Shown here: piece after piece, positions 1 to 12,690 of the stretch | How the letters are laid out: each line of letters begins with the position of its first letter | Position numbering within the stretch: the first letter of the stretch is position 1 | DNA from: Sipunculus nudus | Taxonomy: Eukaryota; Annelida; Sipuncula; Golfingiida; Sipunculidae | NCBI GenBank assembly: GCA_026874595.1 | Contig: CM049319.1 | Coordinates: forward strand, 19,765,601-19,829,600 | DNA length: 64,000 nt | Direction of reading: 5' to 3' | Position numbers and translations under genes: made by a program | The notes under the pieces: model-generated | What the model was told of the DNA's origin: nothing | Databases searched by the model: none | What the model saw: the letters and a program-made list of their open reading frames with translations, nothing else

Positions 1-1772
1 TTCGGGATTAAAGGTATGACTGGAAACACAGATTTTGCTAAATCGAGACCATATAGCACATAATTTAGCCTCAGGTTATGGCTGTTTCGTTTAGGTTCTC
101 AATCTTTGAGGGACTAGCTATAAATAAACCCAGCAGACTGAGTCTAGAGATATAGAGAGCTATAGATAAATTTAGCATTATAGTCAACGTTAGTACCGGC
201 GGAGTATTTTGAACTCAGGTCTTTATATTCAGAAGGCTTCAGGACTGGCAACTTGTGAAAATGGTTATTTAATTAATACAAGATTAGTTCTACAGAACGG
301 AGTTCTCTTTAATATTGTGGTGTGAGAGTGACTTATATGCATGTGCAAGTACTTTCCCCAATCGCACATCATAGTAGTTTTGCCCTGGCAGATGGATGCT
401 CTCTACTTGGTGCCATTCTAGTCCCAGTTTTCTCCATTTTAGAAGAAATAGTTTCCTCCTGTTTCTTGATGGGGTAAATGAGATAGACTACCTAAGATGA
501 ACTTTAAGATGAACTTTTTTGCCATATTTTATTTAACAATAAATGATAGAATCACTCATAAAATTTTCATCAGTATTCAGTTATCGTATTATTTCACATA
601 TGTTTGCAATATTTAGGAACATTCTTATCTATCAGCGATAGATCCTTTCAGTTAAAGTAACAAACTCACTTGAATATTAATGGGCTGCATGTGTGACACC
701 CTGATGAAGCTTGGTAATTTTGAGTTGACCACAGCCCCTTTATGAAAACCTGATGTATATCTTGTACCTTTTAGGGGAACATTGAGGCAATTTTACAAAC
801 TTCCACTAGTGAACCCAGATTTTTACTGCTCATTGATTCGATGGAATGATTCGATCAGGATCTCAGTGTTTACATGTTTAGGGTTATTTCAGTAGACTGC
901 ACCAGCAATACACCATAAACATAAAATACAAAAAGGAATATTATGTTCTTATTTTAAAAGAAACGTTATTTGTACTTGCGTGAAGTTTTCTTTAGCTGCT
1001 AAGTAACCGTCGACGGAAGAATTTGTGTTATCAGATAATTTCATGCTTGTTTTAGATGGAGTGTAAAGAAATTTCTCCATATATATTGGACTGGCTGAAG
1101 GTTATTCCGATTAATCTATTGCTGCGGGGATGAATCCTGATTTATTCTAGCTGCTGTATCAGTCACTGTTGTATATATCCTGGGTGTTATTTATATTGTT
1201 TTCTTTTCATTCTCACAGTTTATGTTGTTCACATACATTTATCATTTTGTACAATGTGAATTGTGATTGTAAAGTTTCTGAAATGGATAAGATGGCTCTG
1301 AACTTTTCTCATATTCATGATAAATTAAAATGCTTACAAAAGTTTTATTTTCTCAGTTACCGGTACATGGTTTACCAGAATTTAATAAAAGGGTTGGTTC
1401 ATTTTGAAAACTGCAATCCAAAAAATTGAAATAAAGAACTGATCTGAATTCTGAAACCACTGTACATTTTGTACATATCAAAGATGATGCTTCAAGTCAC
1501 CTACTAGAAAAATGGAAAGAGACTTCTGATTTAAAGACAAAATATATGAATTATGGCAGATGTTTAAAGAGATTTGTTAAATTGAATGACAAATAAAAAA
1601 GATTCATGAAATGTCTTGATTTGCTTAGGTTTAATATGAAAAGCAGCATTGGGGATTTGTTACATTTTCATGAAAGATCATCAGTAAAAATCAGTTGACC
1701 TCTTGACTGATAATCAGTAATTAATTAATTAAAAATTAAACGAGCCTTACCTGGAAGGTGAATTTTGATTAT

Positions 1773-1917
1773 GGTTCTTTCATTCCTCAGCAGCATAATC
1801 ATGCATTAACATGGCCAGCCTTTTTGAATAAGGACCTCCAAGTAAGCATGCAATGTGACTCCAAGTACGTATGCGCACTTCTCAGTTGATCTCTACTGCT
1901 GGAGGAATGAAAGAATC
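1773..1917. repeat. Imperfect inverted repeat, about 145 bp
   Basis: The arm at 1773-1793 (ggttctttcattcctcagca...) is repeated in reverse complement at 1896-1917 (...ggaggaatgaaagaatc) with one extra base. The pair could be the ends of a small MITE or form an RNA hairpin. The interior has no other obvious structure. Confidence 0.55.
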
Positions 1918-3480
1918 GGTGGTTTGGGAGTACAAAATTTCTAACGGGATCTGGCCTGCATGTTTTCTAATATCTTTAATAATTCTATTGCCTACATGTG
2001 TATGTTGTATTAGTTACCTTTGGTATGAGTAAACATAATAGACACAGTGAATGCAGGCTTTCTAGAGTTTGTTCACATGAAATAATTGAAAGCATACATT
2101 TTCCCATCACAAATCCTAAGTTATGTGCAAAACTTGTAATCAGTTAAGGCACAGTAAGATTATTGATCAAATCATATTGCATGAACTGACCAATCATTGA
2201 TTATAATTGACCATGGGCCTGTCACTATTTAAAATAAATAGCTCATAAGCTCTCAGTAGAGAACACCAATTAACCTTCTGTATATTGGATATATATCATT
2301 GTAGACTCATTTGACTGGTAAACAGCCCATGGATATTTACTTTGTTATATTGTGTTTTGCAGTGTCCTACTATAATTCAGTAATGTGGCCTTGGTCACTC
2401 AATCCCAAGAGTGTTATTCTGGCTTCTTCTCAGTTTGTATGGATCCTAACACCATCAGTTTCCCTCTTCAGATGAATCCCACCTTAAGACTGTCCCTGCA
2501 GTGTTTTGTCCCATTCTGTGCCCCTATCAAACCCTGGCTAATTTGTTCCTCATATGCATCTCAAAAGTTTTCTCTCGGTGCTTCCATCTTCAGTGCAACA
2601 GAAAAACATGGATGTTGCAATTTTCATGTAAAAATTAAGCAAATATGGACAAGGTTTGTAAAAAAAATGTATCACTCATTGGCGTATCCTGATTCAGAAC
2701 ATAATGTCTGTAATAATAAAAGACTAAAATATATTTATGAATAGCTTATATATGTCAGTGTTGAGTTTAAATACAAAGAGTTATTTTGCTGATAAAGTTA
2801 ATAATATATGTATGGATTTATGTATGCGGCTTTGATCTGCCGTTTTCCGTCTCGGAATGATACAGGCGCTGGCAAGAGCCTGCTGGAAAGAACTTCACTG
2901 TATTGATTGCTTCATGTCAAGTATATGCCACCCCGCTGCGGCCGGAGTTTTAACTTACTGCTCACCTGTGCAGTTTACGGGACCCATGGGGTAGGTTAAT
3001 GCAAACCTCCGCGAACCTCAGGGACAGATAAATATGGCTTCTTCTCTTGGGAGGCCAACTCGGAAAGCCATTTGTTTATTCCTGAGGGGAGATTTTATTC
3101 AAAACACAGAGAAACCATCCCCTTTTTCAGGTGGTGACATGGTGAATGTTTCGTCAATATACACCCGTCATACATCTCCCAAAGGCTAAGGCACTGGTTG
3201 ACTCCAGAAAAGGTTGTATCCGAATTAATGTTAGTATATTGCTTGATTTTCCACACTAGAACATTCTTTCACAAGTACTTTTAATTCCATTGTTGGTAAA
3301 ACACATTTTGGCATATATGTTTTGCATTATTTTTTCTTACGCTCAACTGAACAGATTCACTTCCATTGCTTATAAACAGCACAGCATTATGTGTAGTAGT
3401 ATACAACCTTATCCTTCTGGGTAATGACTACAATACATATAATCAGAGTATCTACTAGAATGTCAGTCTTTTACTCTGAA

Positions 3481-3520
3481 CCCCCCCCCCCCCCCCACAC
3501 ACACACACACACACACACAC
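3481..3520. repeat. Poly-C followed by (AC)n microsatellite
   Basis: A run of about 16 C is followed by about 12 AC units. It is a simple sequence and prone to length polymorphism or assembly error. Confidence 0.9.
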
Positions 3521-4838
3521 TCTTGCAGTAATTGATATTTGAAAAAAAGTTAATATTTAACTCTTAATTGAGAAAGCTAGGGATATATCTATTTGTCAAG
3601 GGCCAGATCCGATCTGGACCAGTTTCAAGGCAGTTTTCATTAAAAATGAAGGGACTTGTACCAAAAACAACCTGGGCATACACTTCCAAGCACAGCATGA
3701 TCATGACATGCCTGTTGTTAAAGTTAAAGGTTAATGCCATTCATACAATTTATTAACTATGGTGATCTATGAAAAGTCTGGTAGGATGAGATTTCATTTT
3801 CTTAGTGATAAATAAAGAGCCCTTAATCCACAGCTTTTGATGAGAAAATCCCCAGATTACTGCATCACTGTTGTGGTATCTTTTCATATTATTGTGTAAG
3901 TAGTATTACTATTATTATTTTTACTGTTGTATTCTCCAGGATAGAGAAGTATATTTTGGCATTTTCATTTATTAAGGACCTGTGTCCTGAACAGTTGCGG
4001 AGAAAAAAAACTGGTAATGTGCTCATGGAGGCATCCACTTTCATGTCTCCCCATGCAGGCCAAGTAATAATTAACATTTATTGTTCCCAGAGACATGAAT
4101 GCAGCAAATTACGATGCAGTAATTTAGATATATAACGTAAAATGGTAGAATGCCTCATCGTGATGGGTCCTTATGAGACCGATTTGTTTTAAATATGAAT
4201 GACTTTGCTAAGGTGTACAGGGCTGAAACTGCTGTACACTGAACTAATATCATAAACTCAGGTATGCATCATATTCTATTAACAACTCTACCTGCTTAAC
4301 CTTTTACAAACTGCAGGTGAATTAATTAAAGATGATAAAAGATCCTTTTAATAGTTCAGCAAAATTGTAAGCAGACTTTGGTCTCCACAGTTTTCATGTT
4401 GGTATAATTAATTTAATATTGTTATCTCAGTTGTTAATGCACTGGTAGGATGACTAACAGAAGTTCTTTAGTGTTTATAAACGTTTTGGACATGAAAATC
4501 GATGAACAGCCCTTTGTCAAGTGTACAAATGAGTTCAACATTGCCCGCAGCAACTCGCTTTATTGTCAAGTTACACTTGGTGGCAGAGTATATTTATTCT
4601 TAAAAGCATGAAAATTGTAAATAAGGCATTCCTCTATATATACTCCTGTTAGGATCTGTTAGTATCTCAGTCAGAGAGTAAACAATGTTGTTCAGCAAGA
4701 GTGATTAAGTTTGTATGGTTTACGCAAAGAAATAATATGACTAAAAAAATGGATTAAGTTGATTGGAATTCAGGTTAGACCGGTTATTGGTTTAGATTAA
4801 GAGGATAATATTAGGTAATATATTACTAATTAGAAATA

Positions 4839-5021
4839 CAATAAAAACCTCTCTTAATGACCAACTCTGTTTAGCAAACACCTCAAAATAACAAAGACCT
4901 GTTCATGGTACCAATCCCTCTTTTTTGCTCTATGTAAGTCCTCATATAGACGACCACCTCAAGAATGAGACCTCTTTATTGAGGTCCCATTAATAGTGAT
5001 CATTATTTTGGGGTTTTATTG
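4839..5021. mobile_element. MITE, about 183 bp, TA-flanked
   Basis: The ends are CAATAAAAACC and, inverted, GGGGTTTTATTG, each flanked by TA, which matches a Tc1/mariner-type target site. It has no coding capacity, and the interior has 'gacctcttta'/'gaggtccc' pairing. Confidence 0.6.
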
Positions 5022-5256
5022 TATATTAGAAATATACTGAATATATAAAGATGAACTAAAATGTAAGTCATTACAGGGGGTATTTTAGAGATTTGGATAG
5101 AGTTAAAGGCTTAACTCAAAAGTTTAAAAGTGTAACAACTTGTGACTTAGCCCTAGAAGTGTAAATACAAAGTGTAAATGTGGCTACCTAGAACTATCTA
5201 TTGGTAAGGTTGGACCTGATCTACTGATCCTGATCTAAATGAGCTCAAATCTTCTG

Positions 5257-5570
5257 AATAGTGTCATGACCCATGGCTCAGTTTTAACTATAATCTTAAA
5301 CGGTGAGAAGACAACCTCATTTTTACATGCCGATGAAGCTGTAAAAAAATGATTAGGATGATGGAAGGAGGTCAAAGGTTAATCAAAACGTAAAATTGTC
5401 ACCAGCTTAGCATCATGACCCATGGGTCTCTTTCACTCATGCATCAAAAACCCATGTTAAGGCATGCTCTAAATTTTTCCTCAGGGATGAAACAAGACAA
5501 AAATAAAAAAAAATTGAGCAGGATGTGATGGGGGTCAGAGGTTAATCAGAGCATACACTATTTGATGGCA
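5257..5570 (+). repeat. Degenerate tandem duplication, period about 150-170 bp
   Basis: Two copies of a block beginning 'tcatgacccatgg' (near 5265 and 5413) and ending 'ggaggtcaaaggttaatca' / 'gggggtcagaggttaatca' (near 5365 and 5531). Similar phrases occur in other dispersed repeats of this window. Confidence 0.6.
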
Positions 5571-6534
5571 TGGTTTTATTTTGCTGTATAACAATGAGCG
5601 ATGTGATTATACATATATCAGAGGGTCGCTCGTTCCCCCTTTGATGTTGTTCTGACGCTGATAAATATTGCATTAACTCTTTTGTGTTTTGCCCAGCATG
5701 TGAATGGCCTGTAAATTACAATTTGTAACCAAGCAAAGGGGGAGGGTTAAAGGCGAGCAACGCAGGCCTACAAGGTGAGAGAGAATACAGTGGTATACAA
5801 CCAGAAATCTGTTCGGGACATGTACCACAGCGACATCAAAGGCTCCAAGTAGGTCGGGCTGATCAGCGGTGCTTTTGTTGTACCGGGTATATATTTTGAT
5901 CCTGGGCGATCCTGGGATGGGTCTTTGAGTGCAGTGAGGTTCCCCAGATTCTTTCAGTGAACACTTACCGCGTGGGCCCCGGTTGTGTTGTATGGAACAC
6001 TTAAATGGTGGACTTGTGGCAGGGCTAGAAAAATCACTAAAATCAGCTTGGCCAGTGTCGGAGCATTTCTGAGTACAGGAGGACAAAGCTGATTATATTA
6101 CCACTTAATGGGGCAACAGAGTTTTCAGAAGTGATGAATTGGTAGTTTTCTCATGAAACTAATTAATAATAATATGTGTGTGTGATGGAATGACAATTTA
6201 CTTATATTCTTGCTTGTGCTAGTGTGCTGATCAGTTTAGCATGAGTCAGTTTGTTACTTGTAAATTTTTACATTAAGCATGAATTTGTGATCAATATTTT
6301 GAAAGAAGTAATCCATATTTATTGTACATAACTTAAACAAATCTTTTCTCATTAATTATTTAACCTGTTGGAAATTTTGACAGGCTTATATGATAAATAT
6401 GGGATAATTTGGTGTTGTAAATGTATGTGTCTGGCCAGGTGCAAGGACCAGTAGTTCCTCATTTAGCCAAGTCCGTTTGCTGGCTTTAAGAAAATATGTG
6501 AGCCCTGTTCTCGTATGGTTGGGGGTTAGATGGT
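5571..6534. other. Noncoding, GC-richer stretch at 5680-6090
   Basis: The interval has no gene by similarity. Positions 5680-6090 are richer in GC than the surroundings and look unique. A 137-codon frame on the minus strand crosses it, but it shows no known motif and I do not call it a gene. The rest is AT-rich. Confidence 0.4.
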
Positions 6535-6676
6535 GATGTGCTTATGATCGATTATAATCGTTGATCAGTCCGGTTGATGCTAACGATCTGCTGATCCATC
6601 TTGCAGTGCCAAAATTGATTGCAAATTTCTGTATGTAACTTAGGCTTTGTGATGAGGAAATATTCGCTTATATATA
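6535..6676 (+). repeat. Dispersed repeat R1, left part (split by insertion)
   Basis: It contains 'gatcgattataatcgttgatcag' and 'cataacttaggctttgtgatgagg'-like text, shared with the R1 copies at 25388-25757 and 50768-51170. It breaks off at the TIR element at 6677 and resumes at 8572. Confidence 0.75.
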
Positions 6677-6945
6677 TGTCAAGGCCCAGATTGCGATCTG
6701 GACGGATCTTAGATCTGTCCAGCCCAAATTGCGATCGCAGTTCAGGCCAGCCCAAACTGCGGTCGCAATCCAGGCTGGCCAGATCTTAGATCTGTCCAGC
6801 CAAGATTGTGATCGCAGTTTAGTCCGGCCCAGACTGCGATCCTGTCTTTCTTGCTTCAGGATCGCAATCTGGACTGGACAGATCTAAGATCTGTCCAGTC
6901 AAGATTGCGATCCTAAACTTGACCAGCCCATATTGCGATCCATGC
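6677..6945 (+). repeat. Left terminal inverted repeat of element A
   Basis: The 269-bp arm pairs with 8303-8571. Internal units alternate an (A/G)ATTGCGATCGCAGT-type palindrome with a GGATCTTAGATCTGTCC-type palindrome, so the arm can fold on itself as well as pair with its partner. Confidence 0.88.
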
Positions 6946-8302
6946 GATCCAAGTGTTTCAGCTTGTTAATTTATAGTTATTTTAAAATTAAAAAAAAAAA
7001 TAATATATGTCAAAATTTTAAAATTTTACTCAGACAAGTACTGATTAAATATGTCAATATGTTTCACTAATAATATTAAGACTTGTGGCTGTATCAGCTG
7101 TCACAAGACTATGTAAATAATCAAAATCTATATTGCTGGTTCCTCAATTAATGTTAATAAAATTAAACTTGCCCATCTCTAGTTTTCTCCTTGTACAATT
7201 TATAGGGTGTTCTTATGCTTGAGTTATTTTTTATTCTTATAATGGTTTCATAGCTGAGATTGCTTTTAATTTTTTTTTAACATTTTTTTAAAATAAAAAT
7301 ATTTAAATATGATAAAAAATCAGATCTTAGACAAATTCTCTTTATGATTTCTGTAATGTTGATAATTGTCATAAGACTTTTGCTATGTGCTTAAATTGAT
7401 GTGAAAGTAGTCCAAAGTGAATATAATAGTTTTATGTTTAAATATAAATTAAAGCCATAAAACCAGGTATTTATGATCATTATGATCATACTTATGATCA
7501 ATTTGTGAAATTAGTAAATTCTGGATTCTCAAGAACTTTGTTTTGCTGAAACTGAATAAATACCAGACATGATAAGAATACTTTGCAAATATATTTGAAT
7601 GCGAATATGAATATATGTACTCCATAATTTCATGCATAAAAATAGGAATAAAGGTATAAATGAAAGTGATTGAATACAAATGCAAATACTTTCAAAATGT
7701 AATCATGAATGTATTCATGAATATTCTATAATATTATTTTAATAATCATCTATTTCGATTATATTATTAAAAGATCTTTTCATATGATGCTGTTATTATT
7801 TTTAATTTAAATTATATTTGACACAATATTTGTTTTTAATTTATAATAAATAGTTATATTATTTAAGTTTTATTCTTGGGTAGGAATAAACAGTAATTAT
7901 TAAATAAAAGTTCTCATTTGTAAAAATCAGAATTACCATGACTGATAATGGACAGGTTTTTTTTTCAAATAATTCTACTGCAATGTAGATAAAGTTATAT
8001 GGCCAAGTCAAAACCTATGTGAAAACAGCACACCATTTCCAGCTGTATATAATATAAATGCATCAATCCTCTTCCCTGTCTCCAAGGATATTATCATAAT
8101 CTTACATAACTTGAGTTAAACACCATCAGCTCATAATACAGCTTATATTACCACACAAAACCTGCACTTGCCTACCTCCTCTTCCAAATCATATTTTGTG
8201 AGCATATAAAACCCATGGGTTCCTTGTTACCTTTTTTCAACAACCATGCAATACTAAATGAGTTGGTAAAACAACCAATGTTTCACTCCTGTGATCGTAA
8301 AA

Positions 8303-8571
8303 GCATGGATCGCAATATGGGCTGGTCAAGTTTAGGATCGCAATCTCGGCTGGACTGATCTTAGATCTGTCCAGACCAGATTGCAATCCTGAAGCAAGAA
8401 AGGAGGATCGCAGTCTGGGCCGGACTAAACTGCGATCGCAATCTAGGCTGGACAGATCTAAGATCTGGCCAGCCTGGATTGCGATCGCAGTTTGGGCCGG
8501 CCTGAACTGCGATCGCAATTTTGGGCTGGACAGATCTAAGATCCGTCCAGATCGCGATCTGGGCCTTGACA
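8303..8571 (-). repeat. Right terminal inverted repeat of element A
   Basis: Reverse complement of 6677-6945 with scattered differences. It starts at gcatggatcgcaatatggg and ends ctgggccttgaca. Confidence 0.88.
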
Positions 8572-8885
8572 TATACATTATGTAAGCTAACCAGAGAAAA
8601 GTCTGTGTTTACTAAAAAAAAAACTAAAATTCCTAGGTTACTATATAAATATCTGGGCTATAAAATTTTGACATTAAGAGCCTGCAATGTATATATGCCT
8701 ACATATCAGTTGAGATGATGTACTAGTCTATATGTGGTTTGAAAGTTCTTACTTCTTAATAAACAATTATATCTGATTATCTGTCAGTATAAACCCCAGC
8801 CTTTACCTTAACCTTTACATATGGAGGCAACCAATGTTTACTGATGATAGATCATAAAATAATATCACAACAGTAGGGTTTGAGG
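8572..8885 (+). repeat. Dispersed repeat R1, right part
   Basis: It continues the R1 copy interrupted at 6676. 'agagaaaagtctg', 'attcctaggttactata', 'tatcagttgagatgatgtact' and 'caaccaatgtttactgatga' all match 25500-25750 in order. Confidence 0.78.
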
Positions 8886-10484
8886 AGGGCAGGCCTCTTC
8901 CTGGATTGACTTGTTGATTATTACAGGTGTGACTGATTCCTCTCCTAGAATACACACATATAAATATATATATATCTGGTACAATATACATGTGCAGGTC
9001 CAGGTTCATAAATAAAGACGAAATGATGTATTACAAGAAGACGTATGGTTGGATATATTAGAAGAAAAAGTAATTTTTTCCCCAAGTATAAAAACCAATA
9101 CATGGCATGTTTGTATATATGTCAAAAGAAGAATGAGAATTTGATGAGGTCTGGAATCCTTCCAGGATTATTCAGAATTTTCATTCGATCCTGAATTAAA
9201 CTGAGATAATACTAATAGCAGTATCATAATATTACTGGTACTACTGCAGCAAATTTAAGACCAGGGTATCAAAGACTGAGACCATGGCATATATATGTGT
9301 AACCAATTGTTGTTAACTTCCCCACACTGGAGTCAATATTTTCACAAAATATCACTATCAGTGAACCTTTCATAATCAGTTGGTTTATATTAATACTGGT
9401 CATTTGGCTGTATAATCATTTGATGATAAGAGAATATGATAAAACAGGGCAAATCAAATATGTATGCAGAGTATCGTGCACATTTTACAAAACCTTAATT
9501 TCTGCTTTGTCTCAAATGATAGACCATAATAAAAGGCTGGGATTATTTTGCTTTGAGACAGGGACTTTGACGGCAACCACAACTTTTGCAAAATCTGTTT
9601 TGAGACTTCTTGATACAAGGACAAGTCTGAAGACCTACATCTGACAAAATTTATAGATATGGCCATTCCATCTATATTGATATGTAATGGGTCAGAGATC
9701 ACTGTTTTGACATATAAAATTCAAGTTCATCCGGTTTAGGCTGGATTATCTCCAAATCTGACTTGATATAGTATACAGATAACACCCTGCTGACTTATCA
9801 TATGTAAATAAAATATCATTGTTATCTCACGACAATACGTAAATCTGTTATCAGGTCATTCACACTGATTGCACAACCCTAGAGAAACCTTTGTACTGGT
9901 AGGTATCAGATTCTGTGTGAACATGGGTTTTGATCTTTGGTTTGTTTACCGTAGATACAGGAGTGGTATTTTAAAGACCTCTGGATACATAATCCAGACT
10001 GGAATTTGTAACCTGCTGCGCATACACAATATAGTAGCCAAAGATAGTGTATGTACCCCAGGTTTAAAATAAGATGGTTACTCTTTTGGGTGTATTACAC
10101 TGTATTCATATATATGTAATGTTTTGTTTCAGAGCTTTATAAAAAAAAAATTAAAGAATTTGTTTCAACTGTTGGCATTATTTGCAAGTTTCAGCCATGC
10201 CTCAGATAGCCACAGTTGTAAAATTTATGGTTTTAGATGTTCTATCTTTTTTTGTGTATAATGATCAATATTTCAGATGTATCATTTATTTAGGGATATT
10301 TCCTTATATGGGCACAGGTCTCTAAAACTGAGATGCCTGTATATTACAGACAACATGTTAGTTGTTCCTGTGAATAATAAACTTGTTCTGTAACTTTAAG
10401 AAGAAATTCTTTAGTGTAGGCACACCTGTCATTGGCAAATTGCAGCTTCTTCAGTTATCCATTTTTAAGGGATTCTGCTGTATA
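8886..10484. other. Noncoding DNA
   Basis: AT-rich sequence without recognisable genes. A local inverted pair occurs around 9505-9566 (tttgtctcaaatgatag / ttttgctttgagaca). No other structure was seen. Confidence 0.5.
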
Positions 10485-10865
10485 CTGTGGTTGCCTTTTT
10501 GTTCCCGCAAGTTTCAAATTTACGTTATTCAAGAAAGGTGAATTTTGGTGAAAATAAAACCTTTGTGAATGAGAGGCCCATCGTGGAAAGCCGAAAGATA
10601 AATGATGATATTAACCCAGAGTGTATGTTCTGAGATTGTACTTATTATGAAAACCAGATCTTTAAATTAAATTATCTGTCATTAATGAAATATTATTTCA
10701 AATACATCAATGTTCAATTGTCCAATAATTAAGATTTTGCCCCTGTAGTGGTTTATTTTGTGTAGGGCTTTCATTTGATGAGTTCGCGAAAATGAAACTC
10801 TCGTGAAACATTGAAACAGTGAAGATAGAGAAAAGTTAACCCTCTGAATATGATGCCAACCACAG
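10485..10865. mobile_element. MITE, about 381 bp, TA-flanked
   Basis: The ends CTGTGGTTG and CAACCACAG are inverted and TA-flanked. The interior carries 'cgcgaaaatgaaactctcgtgaaac', a phrase also present in diverged form near 41530-41620 ('gggaaaatgaaaccttgcgaaac'), so the family is dispersed. Confidence 0.7.
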
Positions 10866-12690
10866 TATCACAAAATGTATTGCTCTTATTATTTAGGTAA
10901 AAGTGAACTTAAATTCACTCTCGTTTTGCACAAAAAGATGAATTTTGGAGCTAATGAATGGACCTTTGGTCCACTTGTTATGTATTTAGTAAGAACCAGT
11001 TCCCATCTAAGCACAGTGACATTGCTGACAAACATAGCCTGTCATTTGAAATATCAAAGAATGTAAAAAGAGAAAATTGTTTTATAATCAAAGGTGATCA
11101 GTGCTATTTATTTCACATTCAGCTGAATATCCCAGTTACAAAGAGTATCATATTTGAAACAGTTGCCAATACCAGACAGGTGATCCTATAAAGAGGTTTC
11201 ACTGAAAATTCTTTAATGACCTGAAAAGAATTTGTAAATACTGTTTCTTTTGTAAATGAAAGAAAACAGAGAAAAAAGCGAATTCATATGTATTGACCAT
11301 AGTCAATGTACATCCTAGCACTATTTGATGAATCATGCAAAGTATAAAAAAAATATTTACATAGTAGTGTTAATAGTAGAGTTTGACTAAGGTAAATTGC
11401 CACTTACCTGACAGGTTAATTAACTCTACCTATACATCAAAGAGACGCTTGGCAGGTATTAGATTGCTAAGTTATATGTGTCTATATATTGAAATTAACA
11501 TCTTTTGACTCAGTGAACTTGTAAGTCATTGGATACATAATTATGGTAGCCCTTGGACCACACCTGTCATTTACCTGTACATGTGTAAACAGGTTAATTT
11601 AAGGACAGGTGTTTTTCTGAAGGACAGTGAAAAATTATATGATTTCCCATGGTGTACAGTGTTAGTTTATAGTACAGATCACATACATCTTATTTTTCTG
11701 AATTGCACAAAATAAGCATGTGAAGTAAAAATTACAATATAAATTCATACACTTAAACTATGAAAACTGCATTCCTTTGAATGCAAGCCTTAGCCATGTG
11801 GGGGGTCCATATTGTTGGATGCTTTCATACATGTGTTTGCATTCATTTATTTGGCCCATATTCCTTGTTTTGTTCTAGCATAAGTAACTACATTTGTGAA
11901 TATTGCGTGATGACATTACTGAATCCCAATCATTTGCCTTAACCACACCAAATCTAATTGATCTGTCATCAGCCTATTCCTGAAATGGCATTGCAATTAC
12001 ATGAGATTTCTTTCTTGATTTTGCGAGTTATGCTGTGAACAAACACACAAATACACACACAAATGAGATACACACAAAAACACATATAAATGACATAAAC
12101 ACATGAAGGTAATAAATATTAAAAAAAAGTGTAATTAGTACCACATTTGTTTGACTGGTCAGTTCTTAATTTGCAGTGACACAAAATTTAAACCACTGTG
12201 CAACTGACAGGATTATTGAGAAGTTAACAAGAAGTTAAGCCTTGCTCTTTGTGGCATTGTTTATTAATATATATCAGTATTACAGGTATGTAAAGGTTTT
12301 TAAATTTACAAAATTCATCATTTATTGTGGATCATTACATTTCATGTTTTTCCACAACTGCAGAATGTGCTAATATATATAAAAGAAACTGCAGACAAAT
12401 ATAAAAAAAAATAATATTGCAACAGCAGTCCTGACCAGGCAGATCTGATGCTGGCTTGGGCATCATCACAGAGATTATGTTTAAAATGGTATCATATTTT
12501 AAAATATCGTATCAAATATTGCCTAAATAATATATATCATGACATTTTCCCTCTCATGTTGACCAGCTCTTAATTTATCTATGTGCGAGTTAGGGATGAT
12601 GATGATTACATTATTTTTTGTATCAGTTGTAATTAACTTATTCATTTACAAAAGTCTGACTAGAACTGCGTGCTGAGCTTATAGACCCCT
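10866..12690. other. Noncoding DNA with a short inverted repeat
   Basis: AT-rich sequence with no gene evident. ACACCTGTC at 11561 and GACAGGTGT ending near 11612 form a short inverted pair, probably a MITE relic related to 24003-24174. An (acacaaa)-rich stretch lies near 12040-12090. Confidence 0.45.

Larger units (their letters stand above)
1..4838. other. Noncoding DNA, intron 1 or upstream region
   Basis: No convincing coding sequence. Short open frames here lack domain signatures and many begin at non-ATG codons. Visible landmarks are an imperfect inverted repeat (1773-1917), a fragment of the dispersed repeat R1 in reverse orientation near 1665-1735, a GC-richer unique stretch (about 2825-3200), and a poly-C/(AC)n tract at 3481-3520. 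I see nothing else to annotate. Confidence 0.6.
6677..8571. mobile_element. TIR element A, 1895 bp, with 269-bp palindrome-rich inverted ends
   Basis: The ends are TGTCAAGGCCCAGAT... and its inverse, flanked by TA on both sides. The inverted repeats occupy 6677-6945 and 8303-8571, of equal length and high identity. They are made of small palindromes (GCGATCGC blocks, and GGACAGATCT...AGATCTGTCC arms) and are very rich in GATC. The 1.36-kb interior is AT-rich, with no transposase frame, so the element is nonautonomous. Interior positions 7380-8230 are similar to 16540-17275. Open frames inside the ends are by-products of the repeats. The superfamily is unassigned; TA flanks fit Tc1/mariner-like elements. 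Confidence 0.85.

Noticed and set aside
2925-2990. Short ATG frame (MPPRCGRSFNLLLTCAVYG...) before a gtaggt donor, considered as LRP5/6 exon 1.
   Set aside because: It ends in phase 0, but exon 2 needs phase 1. An alternative GT inside it would create a stop codon at the junction.
8237-8578. 113-codon minus-strand open frame rich in Arg, Ser and Leu.
   Set aside because: It lies in the right inverted repeat of element A; its repeated peptides mirror the DNA palindromes.
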